A DNA stretch of 64,000 nucleotides from Methylococcales bacterium (GTDB lineage: Bacteria > Pseudomonadota > Gammaproteobacteria > Methylococcales > Methylomonadaceae): assembly GCA_030949405.1 (NCBI GenBank), contig JAUZSN010000002.1, positions 806,001-870,000 on the forward strand, given 5' to 3'. Shown here piece after piece: positions 37,710-46,621 of this stretch. Both the position numbers and the translations under genes were made by a program. Within the stretch, counting starts at the first letter, position 1. Every line of letters begins with the position of its first letter. Below the pieces are notes generated by a model. That model saw only the letters and a list, made by a program, of their open reading frames with translations, made no database searches and was not told where the DNA came from.

Positions 37710-39044
37710 GTGAATTTTTTACAATTTTTTGGAAGAAAAAAAACCTTTTCTCACGGGATTCATCCCCCTGAATATAAAGAAACCCATTACAAAGAAACGC
37801 GTCGATTACCCTTTCCGCCTCATGTGATCTTGTTGCTAGGGCAAAGCATTGGCAAACCTGCGGTGTCGATTGTTCATAAAGGTCAACACGTTGAACGGGG
37901 TGAGTTAATCGCCAAGGCCGATGGCTTTGTTTCTGTGCCTTTATATGCGTCAGTCACAGGAACGGTAAAGGGCATAGAATTGGTTTTAACCGCAAGAGGA
38001 ACGCGTGAACCTGCGATTATTATTGAAACCATGCTCAGTTCAGGGCAACGTCAATTAGATGGGGTTCAACGTGATCTTGACACCTTATCACGGCAAGATT
38101 TAATTAAAGCCGTTTGTACTATGGGAATGGTGGGCTTAGGAGGCGCGGCTTTTCCGACTCACGTCAAAATGAGTATTCCGAAAGACTGTAACATTCATAC
38201 GGTCTTAATTAATGGCTGTGAGTGCGAACCCTTTTTAACCACCGATCATCGAGTGATGTTAGAACAGGTTAATCATTTAATTCGAGGGATTAAAATTGCG
38301 ATGAAATCGGTGGATGCGCCGAAAGCAATCATCGGAATTGAAAGCAATAAACTCAACGTTTTAGAAGCCATTAAACCGCATCTACCTACGGATGGTTCAA
38401 TTACGATTGAGGCCGTTGTGACTAAGTACCCACAAGGTGCGGAAAAAATGTTAGCGACCGCGCTTTTAGGGGTTGAAATTCCATCGAAAGGACTGCCCTC
38501 TGAAATAGGCCTCGCTATTTTCAATGTGACCACCTTAGCTGAAATAGGGCGTTTATTACCTCAAGGGCAAGCGTTAATTGAGCGTATTGTGACGGTGACA
38601 GGGGATGATTTAGAAAAACCAGGAAATTACCAAGTCCCCATCGGCACGCCTTTAGGCCATATTCTTGAATATGCAGGATTCACAGGGGATGAAGCCGAGT
38701 TAATTTTAGGCGGGCCAATGATGGGCATGTCGGCGGCCTCGTTAGATGTCCCGACAACCAAAGGAACGGGCGGCTTATTAGTGCTGGATAAACGGGCAAC
38801 CAAAAATGATGACATTATGCCCTGTATTAAATGTTCCCGATGCTTACAAGCCTGCCCTATCAATTTAAACCCGTCTGAATTAGGATTGTTAGCGGCAAAA
38901 CGTCAATATGATGTCATGGAAGAAAAATATAACTTAAATGATTGCTTTGATTGTGGCTGTTGTAGTTACGTTTGCCCCTCAAACATTCCGCTTGTTCAGT
39001 ACTTTAGAATCGCAAAAACCCTCAATAGACAAAGGCATCAATAA
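37710..39044 (+). CDS. rnfC: Electron transport complex subunit RnfC
   Basis: Membrane-associated NADH-binding, iron-sulfur subunit of the Rnf complex, which couples ferredoxin:NAD+ electron transfer to ion movement. The start is GTG at 37710. FSHGIHPPEYKE, the FMN/NADH-binding GMVGLGGAAFPTHVK, and two 4Fe-4S motifs CIKCSRCLQACP and CFDCGCCSYVCP are visible. At 444 residues it is the short form, without the long Ala/Lys-rich tail of E. coli RsxC. rnfD begins two bases after its stop; the other rnf genes are not here. Confidence 0.95.
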   Translation: MNFLQFFGRKKTFSHGIHPPEYKETHYKETRRLPFPPHVILLLGQSIGKPAVSIVHKGQHVERGELIAKADGFVSVPLYASVTGTVKGIELVLTARGTREPAIIIETMLSSGQRQLDGVQRDLDTLSRQDLIKAVCTMGMVGLGGAAFPTHVKMSIPKDCNIHTVLINGCECEPFLTTDHRVMLEQVNHLIRGIKIAMKSVDAPKAIIGIESNKLNVLEAIKPHLPTDGSITIEAVVTKYPQGAEKMLATALLGVEIPSKGLPSEIGLAIFNVTTLAEIGRLLPQGQALIERIVTVTGDDLEKPGNYQVPIGTPLGHILEYAGFTGDEAELILGGPMMGMSAASLDVPTTKGTGGLLVLDKRATKNDDIMPCIKCSRCLQACPINLNPSELGLLAAKRQYDVMEEKYNLNDCFDCGCCSYVCPSNIPLVQYFRIAKTLNRQRHQ

Positions 39045-39045
39045 C

Positions 39046-40083
39046 ATGGCGATTAAACCCCCTAAAATAGATCTTCGTACTTCGCCCTATATTCGACGCG
39101 CCCCCTCTGTTCCCCAAATTATGCGGAATGTGGTTTATGCTTTAATTCCTTTAATTATATTTTCGGTGATTCATTTTGGAATCAGTGCGTTTGCCTTAAT
39201 TTTAGTCGTCCCCTTATCCTGTGTTGCGACAGAACATTTTTTTTGTAAAATGTCGGCTAAGAAAACAACCGTTACCGATTTTAGTGCAGTGATAACAGGA
39301 CTTTTATTAGCGATGACCTTACCGCCTGGATTTCCTTTATGGATGGGGGCGGTAGGTGGTTTTGTTGCCATTGCCATGGGGAAAACGCTCTTTGGGGGGA
39401 TTGGTTTTAATGTTTTTAATCCTGCTTTAGTCGGACGTGCTTTTTTACAAGCGGCGTTTCCTGTTTCGATTACAACATGGACACCCACACAGGTAGCTGA
39501 TCGGTTTGTTGACTTTATTCCATCGACCTTAGCTCTGCCTTTTATGCGCCCAGAAGAAACGGCACAATGGACCGCTCAAGTGGCAACCGATGGTTTTAGT
39601 GGCGCAACGCCATTAGCATTAATGAAGTTTCAACAGGTTATCACCGACAGTACCTCCTTATTTTTAGGTTCGGTAACTGGGTCTGCTGGCGAAACCTCCG
39701 CATTACTCATTCTATTGTGTGGTGGCTACTTAGTTTTTAGAAATATGCTGGATTGGCGAATCCCAGCGGCTGTTATTTTTGGAACCGCGATTTCAGCGGA
39801 ATTTTTTCACTTAATTGATCCTGATGCGCCCCGTGCCTTATTTATGATTTTATCAGGCGGTTTAATGTTTGCCGCCGTCTTTATGGCCAGTGACATGGTT
39901 GCCTCTCCCGTAACCCCAATGGGAATTTTTGTATTTGGCGTTTTAGTGGGATTTTTAACCGTTTTAATTCGATTATATGGGGCGATGACCGAAGCGGTGA
40001 TGTACGCTATTTTATTTGGTAATGCCGCAACCCCTCTAATTGAATCGTATACCCAACCTAAAATTTATGGGGCGCGTAAATAA
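39046..40083 (+). CDS. rnfD: Electron transport complex subunit RnfD
   Basis: Integral membrane subunit with covalently bound FMN. The ATG at 39046 starts MAIKPPKIDLRTSPYIRR, matching the family; a longer in-frame opening inside rnfC is a shadow. About ten hydrophobic helices are seen. DGFSGATPLALM holds the threonine that carries FMN by phosphoester bond. NVFNPALVGRAFLQAAFP and ASDMVASPVTPMG are also conserved. It forms a two-gene unit with rnfC, with rnfG absent downstream, so the operon is split in this genome or the complex genes lie elsewhere. Confidence 0.95.
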   Translation: MAIKPPKIDLRTSPYIRRAPSVPQIMRNVVYALIPLIIFSVIHFGISAFALILVVPLSCVATEHFFCKMSAKKTTVTDFSAVITGLLLAMTLPPGFPLWMGAVGGFVAIAMGKTLFGGIGFNVFNPALVGRAFLQAAFPVSITTWTPTQVADRFVDFIPSTLALPFMRPEETAQWTAQVATDGFSGATPLALMKFQQVITDSTSLFLGSVTGSAGETSALLILLCGGYLVFRNMLDWRIPAAVIFGTAISAEFFHLIDPDAPRALFMILSGGLMFAAVFMASDMVASPVTPMGIFVFGVLVGFLTVLIRLYGAMTEAVMYAILFGNAATPLIESYTQPKIYGARK

Positions 40084-40108
40084 TCAGCCGTTAGATACCG
40101 AAAACTTT

Positions 40109-40582
40109 TTACTCACGATTTTTTGATCTAATAGAATATACTGGCATCATGATTAAAACTAACACAGGCAACCAGCCTGGGACGGCTAGCCAAAAGCTCC
40201 ATGGGTTTGTCGATGTAAAAGGATTGTCTTGCGCGTTTGTTATCAACCAAAATCCATAATGATTGGCTATTGTTTTTGGCTGAGGAGGACGTGGCTTTTT
40301 AAAAAATGCCCCTGCTAGATCAAAAGATTCTATTATAGAAGATGACAATGATCGAAATCGGCCACTTCCTCCGACCCAAACACTACCATCACCAGGATAA
40401 CGAAGACGAACGAATAAATGTAAAAAGTGATTTTTTTGACGAATATCATGGTCAACACCAAAACTCGTATATTGATGTTGACCCATAAAGTGCATTAGTA
40501 ACAATGCTATAGCAAGCAATGCGTAACAAAAAGAAATTTTTTTTGACCGTAACCCTCCAAAAATTTTACTTTTTATCATCAT
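40109..40582 (-). CDS. Small membrane protein, unknown
   Basis: A 157-residue protein with an N-terminal helix (FCYALLAIALLLMHFM) and a C-terminal helix (AVPGWLPVLVLIMMPVY), leaving about 80 residues between them outside the membrane plane. The central part has HDIRQKNHFLHLFVRLRYPGD split by acidic and Gly-rich turns and a PRPPQP motif. No family is recognised. Its ATG overlaps the stop of the M20 hydrolase gene as ATGA, so it is co-translated with it. Confidence 0.6.
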   Translation of the reverse strand: MMIKSKIFGGLRSKKISFCYALLAIALLLMHFMGQHQYTSFGVDHDIRQKNHFLHLFVRLRYPGDGSVWVGGSGRFRSLSSSIIESFDLAGAFFKKPRPPQPKTIANHYGFWLITNAQDNPFTSTNPWSFWLAVPGWLPVLVLIMMPVYSIRSKNRE

Positions 40583-41751
40583 ACCGCCAATATCTTTTGC
40601 ACTAATTTAACCCAATAACTCGCCCCCAGTATTAAATTATCATCATTAAAATCATAATGTGGGTTGTGTAATAAACAGCCGCCTTCGGTTGATCCATTCC
40701 CGATCCACGCATAACAGCCTGGTTTTTGTTGTAACATAAAGGCAAAATCTTCCGACCCCATACTTGGTGTGGGTTGAAAAACTTTATCTTTTCCAATTAA
40801 TTCTTCAGCGACTGTTTTTGCAATCGCGGTCTCTTCAGCGGTATTAATCGTAACGGGGTAACCCACATTATCGGGATTAAACACAACCTCAACGCTGAGT
40901 TTTTGAGCCAAAGCCATTGCATCGCTTATTTGAGTAATTTGTTCACGGATAAGGTTTTGCAAAGACGGGGTGAAGCATCGAAAAGTCCCCCGAATAACCG
41001 CGTTATCTGGCAACGCATTCCAAGTATCCCCTGCATGAATTTGAGTAATACTGACAACAGCCGCCTGTGTCGGGTCAACTTGACGACTTACAATGGTTTG
41101 TAAGGCACCGACCAATTGACTCGCAGCGACAATTAGATCATCCCCTAAATGTGGCATGGCCGCATGGGTTCCCTGTCCTGTTAGTGTAATTTCAAAGCAA
41201 TCGAACGAAGCCATTACCGCTCCTTTTTTGAACCCAAAATGTCCTTGTGGAAAACCTGGAAAATTATGTAATCCATAAACACTATCCGCTGGAAAAAGAT
41301 CAAAGAGGCCCTCATCAATCATCGCTTTCGCTCCTGCATGTGCTTCTTCGGCAGGTTGAAAAATAAAATAAACCGTGCCGTTAAAATCTCCTTCGTTGAC
41401 CAAATAAGCCGCAGCCCCTAAAAGCATCGCCGTATGTCCATCGTGTCCACAGGCGTGCATTTTTCCCGAATGTTGGGATTTGTAAGGGAGTGTATTTTTT
41501 TCATTAATAGGGAGAGCATCTATATCGGCTCGTAATGCAATTTTTTGAGTACTCTCTCCCCTTGATAAACAAGCCACCAGTCCTGTTTTTCCTAACCCTG
41601 AATGTACCTGTAAACCTAAGTCATTTAAAATTTGTTTCACATAAGCCGCTGTTTTTACTTCTTGATAAGCGGTTTCAGGAAACTGATGTAAATGATGCCG
41701 CCATTGACGCATTTGCGGATCTAATCGTGTCATTTTTTCTGGAATACTCAT
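40579..41751 (-). CDS. M20-family amidohydrolase
   Basis: Zinc-dependent hydrolase of the N-acyl amino acid / hippurate class. The 390 residues show LRADIDALPI, the metal-binding MHACGHDGHTAMLLGAA, QPAEEAHAGAKAMIDEG, GLHNFPGFPQG and the C-terminal PSMGSEDFAFMLQQKPG. The set of His, Asp and Glu ligands appears complete. It releases an amino acid or its indole or benzoyl relatives from an acyl group; the exact substrate is not clear. No signal peptide is seen, so it is cytoplasmic. Confidence 0.9.
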   Translation of the reverse strand: MSIPEKMTRLDPQMRQWRHHLHQFPETAYQEVKTAAYVKQILNDLGLQVHSGLGKTGLVACLSRGESTQKIALRADIDALPINEKNTLPYKSQHSGKMHACGHDGHTAMLLGAAAYLVNEGDFNGTVYFIFQPAEEAHAGAKAMIDEGLFDLFPADSVYGLHNFPGFPQGHFGFKKGAVMASFDCFEITLTGQGTHAAMPHLGDDLIVAASQLVGALQTIVSRQVDPTQAAVVSITQIHAGDTWNALPDNAVIRGTFRCFTPSLQNLIREQITQISDAMALAQKLSVEVVFNPDNVGYPVTINTAEETAIAKTVAEELIGKDKVFQPTPSMGSEDFAFMLQQKPGCYAWIGNGSTEGGCLLHNPHYDFNDDNLILGASYWVKLVQKILAV

Positions 41752-41787
41752 GAATACAATGCCTATCGGTAATGAGAAAAATTTAGC

Positions 41788-42393
41788 TTAGCATTTTCTT
41801 GAAAAACATCCCGTGTAACATTTTTTTTCAGTTAAAACAAAATTCATGTAAACATCATGTGGATTCATTTCAAGCACTTTAACGACTTGGGATTCATAAG
41901 CGATGGCCATTAAAATACAATCCGTTCGTACCTGATTAAGTAAACGATCATAATACCCCGCACCATTGCCTAAACGCGCCCCTTGTTGAGTAAAAGCAAC
42001 ACCAGGAACCATGATTAGATCAAGTTGTTGCGGATTAATCGTTTTTAATGGATTTAACCAGTGTTCTTTTGGGGGTTCTAAAATTCCCCATGTTCCTGCG
42101 ACCAATTCATTTAAGTCAGTTAATCGCCATAATCCCAATTTAGGATGCCCGTGTTCATCGTGAGTGCAATAAGGAATAATTATTTTTTTATCATTTTTAA
42201 GCTGTGTTTTTACAAACTCAAGCGTTCTTACTTCCGAACGACAATGCAAATAAACCAAAAGAGTCGTCGCGTGTTGATAAGCCGCGTGTTGAGAAAATTG
42301 CTGGCAAATAACTCGACTTAATTCATCTTTATGGCATTGCGCCTTTCTACGGGCATAAGCCTGTTGACGTTGCGACTTTTTAATCAATGACAT
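41788..42393 (-). CDS. 5-formyltetrahydrofolate cyclo-ligase
   Basis: Returns 5-formyl-THF to the active folate pool as 5,10-methenyl-THF with ATP. The 201 residues show LVYLHCRSEVRT, the GLWRLTDLNELVAGTWGILEP block and the active-site loop QQGARLGNGAGYYDRLL. The start overlaps the stop of folA by one base, so it is coupled to dihydrofolate reductase, a sensible folate pair. The family-typical VPGVAFT is present. Confidence 0.93.
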   Translation of the reverse strand: MSLIKKSQRQQAYARRKAQCHKDELSRVICQQFSQHAAYQHATTLLVYLHCRSEVRTLEFVKTQLKNDKKIIIPYCTHDEHGHPKLGLWRLTDLNELVAGTWGILEPPKEHWLNPLKTINPQQLDLIMVPGVAFTQQGARLGNGAGYYDRLLNQVRTDCILMAIAYESQVVKVLEMNPHDVYMNFVLTEKKCYTGCFSRKC

Positions 42394-42881
42394 TACGTTA
42401 TGCGTTGTAATTTAACAAAACTATAAGAAAAATTAACCTTGGGATCATTATTAATCGTTTCGCGTTCAACTTCCTGCCATTCAAGGGGATTAATCTTAGG
42501 AAAATAAGTATCCCCTTCAAATGTTTGATGAATCTCAGTTAAATAAATAACATCCGCTTGATCGAGGGTTGACTCATAAAAACTCGCCCCGCCAATAATA
42601 AATAATTCTTGAGCCTCAGAACAGCTTTCCATCGCGGTGGTGAATTCATTAAAAACTTCACACCCTTGTTGCTGGTAATCGAGGTTACGGCTAATAATAA
42701 TATTTTTTCGACCGGGGAGGGGTTTACCAATGGATTCATAGGTTTTTCGTCCCATTAAAATAGGGTGCCCAAGCGTAATTTGTTTAAATCGTTTTAAATC
42801 CGCCGATAAATGCCACGGTATTTGTTGATTAAGACCAATTACACGATTCGTTGCCATTGCAACAATGAGAGAGAGAGTCAT
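42393..42881 (-). CDS. folA: Dihydrofolate reductase
   Basis: NADPH-dependent reduction of dihydrofolate, needed for thymidylate and C1 metabolism. The 162 residues match bacterial DHFR. VAMATNRVIGLNQQIPWHLSADLKRFK has the substrate-binding region with the active-site Asp. MGRKTYESIGKPLPGRKNIIISR and FIIGGASFYE are the cofactor loops. It precedes the cyclo-ligase in a two-gene operon. Confidence 0.96.
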   Translation of the reverse strand: MTLSLIVAMATNRVIGLNQQIPWHLSADLKRFKQITLGHPILMGRKTYESIGKPLPGRKNIIISRNLDYQQQGCEVFNEFTTAMESCSEAQELFIIGGASFYESTLDQADVIYLTEIHQTFEGDTYFPKINPLEWQEVERETINNDPKVNFSYSFVKLQRIT

Positions 42882-42911
42882 TGATTAAATAAAAATAAGA
42901 AAGTTAAAAAT

Positions 42912-43059
42912 GGCATCTTTCATTTTTCGGTTTGCAGTTTAAATTGGAGTCCAATAGCTTTAGCTATTGGCGAGTCACGAAAATAGCTTGAGCTATTTTA
43001 CGCCACATTATTTTGTAAGAATAAAGTGTAAACTACTTTTTAGCTAAATGAAGGATGCC
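42912..43059. repeat. Dispersed inverted-repeat element, family 2, copy 1
   Basis: Ends GGCATCTTTCATTT and AAATGAAGGATGCC are complementary at 13 of 14 positions. Inside are two hairpins, CCAATAGC-TTTA-GCTATTGG (42951-42970) and AAAATAGC-TTGA-GCTATTTT (42980-42999), and AAAGTGTAAACTAC near the right end. A second copy in reverse orientation lies at 44135. It has the look of a MITE. Confidence 0.7.
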
Positions 43060-43068
43060 TTAAAAATA

Positions 43069-43797
43069 TCAATAATAGCCGTCTAAGCCAATATTAACAA
43101 TACGCGTATGGCCGTTAATAATAAGGGATAAACGTAAGGTTTGTGCCGACTCGGCTTCATCTAATCCAGGAAAAAACAAATAACCGTGAGCTAATGACCC
43201 TGGTGTGATCTGTTGATTATGTAAGGATTTATCGGCCAGATTATAAGCAATATCCCCTTCTATTTCATCGTGCTTGGCCGCCCCGCCATAAATAGCCCCG
43301 ACCGCCCCGCCTAAAACCGCGCCTTTCATTGCTGCCGTGCCTAAATTATCTCCGGTTAAAACCCCAATCGCTAACCCTGCAATTGCCCCCGCTGTCCCCA
43401 TTAATATACTGGGAACGCCTGCTCCTAATGCGGTTTCGGTGATTTGAACTTCATCACTCGCGCGTTCATTCGCTTGACGTGCGCTTAATAATGGCCACGC
43501 TTGTCCTTTTTGATCGAGCAAAAAAGTTTGTTGCCCCACTAAACTCACCACATGGTTACTTTGATTATCAATAACCACTTTAATCGGTAATAAACCCGCC
43601 CCACGAATATCAAAACCAAAGGCCGTTTCTGCTTTATCTTCATCAACAAAAGACTGCGCGACTAATAAAACACCCTCAACATCAATGGCATCATTTTGTA
43701 AACTCGGTAACAGAACAGGGGTTACCCGTTCGTTATAGGTACTACAGGCAAATAAAGATAAACTGATAGAGACGATAACGATTAATTTTTTTAACAT
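43069..43797 (-). CDS. Lipoprotein with a glycine-zipper segment
   Basis: A 242-residue exported protein with lipobox SLFAC at Cys18. A beta-rich domain contains VVIDNQSNHVVSLVGQQTFL. A Gly/Ala-rich hydrophobic stretch, AGAIAGLAIGVLTGDNLG through AVLGGAVGAIYGGAA, resembles glycine zippers that insert in membranes. The C-terminal part has a HGYLFFPGLDEAESAQ block. No enzymatic motif is seen. It stands alone, with family-2 repeat copies on both sides. Confidence 0.7.
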   Translation of the reverse strand: MLKKLIVIVSISLSLFACSTYNERVTPVLLPSLQNDAIDVEGVLLVAQSFVDEDKAETAFGFDIRGAGLLPIKVVIDNQSNHVVSLVGQQTFLLDQKGQAWPLLSARQANERASDEVQITETALGAGVPSILMGTAGAIAGLAIGVLTGDNLGTAAMKGAVLGGAVGAIYGGAAKHDEIEGDIAYNLADKSLHNQQITPGSLAHGYLFFPGLDEAESAQTLRLSLIINGHTRIVNIGLDGYY

Positions 43798-44097
43798 GGT
43801 TTTCCCCCTGATTGATAACGCTGGAAAGTCGCATTTTTAGCTAAGATTTAAAAAATAATGGCTATTTTCTAAGTCATAATTCAAGTTTTTAAGGGTTGAT
43901 TTTAGAATACTTTGAAATACTTAAGCAATGGCTAACCTTAATTAATGTGGGTTCTATTACGAACTATTGGGACGCTAGTCGTGAAGAATAGCCGTTTTAT
44001 AATTAATTATTTTAATAAATAGCGGAGAAAACAAAAACAAGGTTACACAACTCAAGTAACAGCACTATAATTGATTATATTTAACGACTTATAATCC

Positions 44098-44127
44098 CCG
44101 ATGGAATAATAAAACATCGGTTTTTTT
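44098..44127 (+). terminator. Orphan intrinsic terminator
   Basis: Stem CCGATG / CATCGG with an 11-base loop followed by seven T. No plus-strand gene lies in the 300 bases upstream, so it may end a small RNA or very short peptide gene. The surrounding gap (43798-44303) also holds a repeat copy at 44135. Confidence 0.6.
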
Positions 44128-44134
44128 AAAATCT

Positions 44135-44275
44135 GACGCATTCTTTATTGAGTTTTAACGGTAGTTTACACTTTTCTAAAAAAATTGTGAGCAATGAAAT
44201 TATTTTCATAACGCCCAAAAATAGAACAGTCGTCAAAACGAGTGAACTTTAAATTTAAAAAATGAAGAATGCGAC
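44135..44275. repeat. Dispersed inverted-repeat element, family 2, copy 2
   Basis: Starts GACGCATTCTTTATT and ends AATGAAGAATGCGAC. Read on the minus strand it aligns with copy 1: GCATTCTTCATTTTT at the start, and AAAGTGTAAACTAC near the end. The interior is more diverged and lacks the double hairpin. It lies just upstream of purT. Confidence 0.6.
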
Positions 44276-44303
44276 GTATTAATTATTATTTATAAAATTT
44301 GAT

Positions 44304-45503
44304 ATGAAAATAGGAACGGCATTAACGAACAACGCGACGAGAGCCTTACTTTTAGGGAGTGGGGAGTTAGGTAAGGAACTAACTATTTCTTTACAACGCT
44401 ATGGTGTTGAAGTGATTGCGGTGGATCGCTATCCGAATGCACCCGCTCATCAAGTCGCCCATCGAGCGCATGTGATTGATATGACCGATGCCGAGGCGAT
44501 TAAAAAATTAGTGCGCGACGAAAATCCCGATTTTATTATCCCTGAAATTGAGGCGATTGCTACCGATGCTCTAGCTGAAATTGAAGCGGAAGGGCAGCAT
44601 AAGGTTATTCCTAATGCAAAAGCCGTGCAATTAACTATGAATCGTGAAGGCATTAGAACGGTCGCCGCAGAAAAACTTGGATTACCCACATCCGCTTATG
44701 CGTTTGCAACGCAGTTTGATGAATTAAAAGCCGCGATTGATAATGGAATCGGTTACCCTTGTTTTATTAAGCCAACGATGTCATCATCAGGAAAAGGCCA
44801 ATCAAGAGTAACGAAAGAGGCTGAATTAGACGCGGCATGGGGGGTTGCAAAAGAAGGCGGTCGAGCGAAAACAGGTAAAGTCATTGTTGAAGCAAGCATT
44901 GATTTTGAGTTTGAAATTACCTTATTAACCGTTCGTGCCTTAAATAGCGAAGGTCAAGTCGAAACCTCTTTTTGTGAACCGATTGGTCATCGACAAGAAG
45001 ACGGAGACTATCGTGAAAGTTGGCAGCCTCAACGAATGAGTGAAAAGGCGATTCAATTATCACATGAAATTGCACAAAAAATAACCGATGAAATGGGGGG
45101 CTTAGGTCTTTTTGGAGTCGAATTATTTATCCAAGCGGATAATGTTTGGTTTAGTGAAGTAAGTCCCAGACCTCATGATACGGGAATGGTTACACTATTA
45201 AGTCAACGACAAAGTGAATTTGATTTACATGCCCGTGCTATTTTAGGACTGCCTATTTCAACCACCTTGCAAACAGCAGGGGCGAGTGCGGTGATTTTAG
45301 GGGGAATAGACAGCCAATCTGTGGTTTATGAGGGATTAGATAAAGCCCTTAGTATTCCTGAAACCGAAGTCCGTTTATTTGGAAAGCCTGAAGCCTTTGT
45401 CTCCCGACGAATGGGGGTCGCGATTAGTGTGGCAGAAAATACGGAGGATGCAAAAGCCAATGCCATCAAAGCGGCTCAGTTAATAAAAATTATCAACGAA
45501 TAA
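44304..45503 (+). CDS. purT: Formate-dependent phosphoribosylglycinamide formyltransferase
   Basis: Third step of purine synthesis using formate and ATP rather than formyl-THF. The 399 residues are full length. [28 protein letters not shown] opens the N-domain. The ATP-grasp part has [15 protein letters not shown] and [19 protein letters not shown], and [16 protein letters not shown] follows. Use of formate fits a C1-metabolising cell, in which formate is produced during methanol oxidation; that link is inference. A family-2 repeat copy ends 28 bases upstream, so its promoter may lie in or near the repeat. Confidence 0.97.
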   Translation: MKIGTALTNNATRALLLGSGELGKELTISLQRYGVEVIAVDRYPNAPAHQVAHRAHVIDMTDAEAIKKLVRDENPDFIIPEIEAIATDALAEIEAEGQHKVIPNAKAVQLTMNREGIRTVAAEKLGLPTSAYAFATQFDELKAAIDNGIGYPCFIKPTMSSSGKGQSRVTKEAELDAAWGVAKEGGRAKTGKVIVEASIDFEFEITLLTVRALNSEGQVETSFCEPIGHRQEDGDYRESWQPQRMSEKAIQLSHEIAQKITDEMGGLGLFGVELFIQADNVWFSEVSPRPHDTGMVTLLSQRQSEFDLHARAILGLPISTTLQTAGASAVILGGIDSQSVVYEGLDKALSIPETEVRLFGKPEAFVSRRMGVAISVAENTEDAKANAIKAAQLIKIINE

Positions 45504-45514
45504 GGGGAGGATAT

Positions 45515-46186
45515 ATGATCAAACTTCTAATGGTTTTTTTAGTCGCTTTTATTTTTTCAGAATTTGCGAATGCTGATGTTTATAAGTATAAAGATAAGAG
45601 TGGTAAAATTCACTATACCGACAGCCCGCCTAATAAAAACTATAAACGCATTATTCGGACTAAAGTGGTAGTTCGACTTAGAAATAATGATAACACGCTA
45701 GGACGTTTAAGTAGTTTTTCAAAAAAAGGGTTTTCAAAAAAAGGCAGCTTAAGTCGTAAAGAAAAAGCACGGTACAGCCGAATATCACATTCAGCAAAAG
45801 CCAATAGAAAAAAATATTCCCATTTTATTGCGAATGCGGCTAAAAAATACAATGTTGATCAGAAATTGGTTCACGCGGTTATTTTAGCTGAATCCGCTTA
45901 TAACCCTAATGCGGTTTCACCCGTTGGGGCAGTGGGATTGATGCAATTAATGCCTGCCACAGCAAGACGCTTTGGCGTGACGAATCGAAATGATCCACAA
46001 CAAAGTATTGATGGAGGAACGCATTATTTAAAAATATTATTGAAAATGTTTAATTCAAATATGCGCCTCGCCGTTGCGGGTTATAACGCAGGGGAAGGAG
46101 CGGTTAGAAAATACAATAATACCATTCCACCTTATAAAGAAACCCGTAATTATGTCAAAAAGGTCTTGGCTTATTATCAAGGGTAA
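45515..46186 (+). CDS. Lytic transglycosylase with DUF4124 domain
   Basis: A 223-residue exported protein. It has a signal peptide (MIKLLMVFLVAFIFSEFANA), then a DUF4124 unit VYKYKDKSGKIHYTDSPP, a basic linker with KKGFSKKGSLSRK-like repeats, and an SLT domain. The catalytic glutamate is in AVILAESAYNPNAVSPVGAVG. LMQLMPATARRFGV and GYNAGEGAV complete the goose-lysozyme-like core. It cleaves glycan strands with formation of anhydromuramic ends. It follows purT by 11 bases with GGGGAGGA upstream, so it may be co-transcribed. Confidence 0.9.
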   Translation: MIKLLMVFLVAFIFSEFANADVYKYKDKSGKIHYTDSPPNKNYKRIIRTKVVVRLRNNDNTLGRLSSFSKKGFSKKGSLSRKEKARYSRISHSAKANRKKYSHFIANAAKKYNVDQKLVHAVILAESAYNPNAVSPVGAVGLMQLMPATARRFGVTNRNDPQQSIDGGTHYLKILLKMFNSNMRLAVAGYNAGEGAVRKYNNTIPPYKETRNYVKKVLAYYQG

Positions 46187-46211
46187 TATTTTATAATGGA
46201 ATAACACACGA

Positions 46212-46237
46212 TAGAGGCGTGATGCTTCGCGCCTCTA
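46212..46237 (+). terminator. Stem-loop after the lytic transglycosylase
   Basis: Perfect 8-bp stem TAGAGGCG / CGCCTCTA with a 10-base loop, 26 bases after the stop. It is followed by CCCCCTTT rather than a clean U-run. Confidence 0.5.
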
Positions 46238-46330
46238 CCCCCTTTAATAGGTATTTTTTACCCTAAGAACGTCAATGAATTAAGCTTTCCAAAGGAATCT
46301 GTAGATTTTTATGTAAGGCTCGAATCATGG

Positions 46331-46621
46331 TTAACGATAAATCTCTTTTTTAGAAAATATTTCAGAAATTCTTCCTCTTGAGCCTAAAAAAGGTTCTAAA
46401 TCTTTACGGGTTAATCCCGACTGCTCCATTCTAAACTTTATGGCGTCTACTGGGTCAGGCAGTGCAATAGGATAGTGCTTGGTTTCATACGCTTCAACAA
46501 GTACTAAAAGAATATCAAGTTCATCCCCTTCTACTGAATTTTCAGGACTTCCCCATAATTGTTCTATTCTATGAAGACTATTTTCATAATCCTGTTCGGT
46601 TTTTATTGGTTGAATATCCAT
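46331..46621 (-). CDS. higA: HigA-type antitoxin, frameshifted C-terminus
   Basis: Antitoxin with a C-terminal helix-turn-helix (FRMEQSGLTRKDLEPFLGSRGRISEIFS). The start MDIQPIKTEQDYENSLHRI at 46621 matches the family. After SKK the frame ends EIYR, but adding one A to the run of six A just there restores RDLSLTMIRALHKNLQIP and a stop at 46272-46274, the usual HigA ending of about 116 residues. So the gene is either damaged, corrected by slippage, or misread. The DNA-recognition helix is before the break, but part of the following domain would be lost. Confidence 0.75.
   Translation of the reverse strand: MDIQPIKTEQDYENSLHRIEQLWGSPENSVEGDELDILLVLVEAYETKHYPIALPDPVDAIKFRMEQSGLTRKDLEPFLGSRGRISEIFSKKEIYR

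Noticed and set aside
38938-39045. N-terminal extension of rnfD into rnfC
   Set aside because: It is an out-of-frame reading of the second 4Fe-4S region of rnfC; the ATG at 39046 matches the RnfD start.
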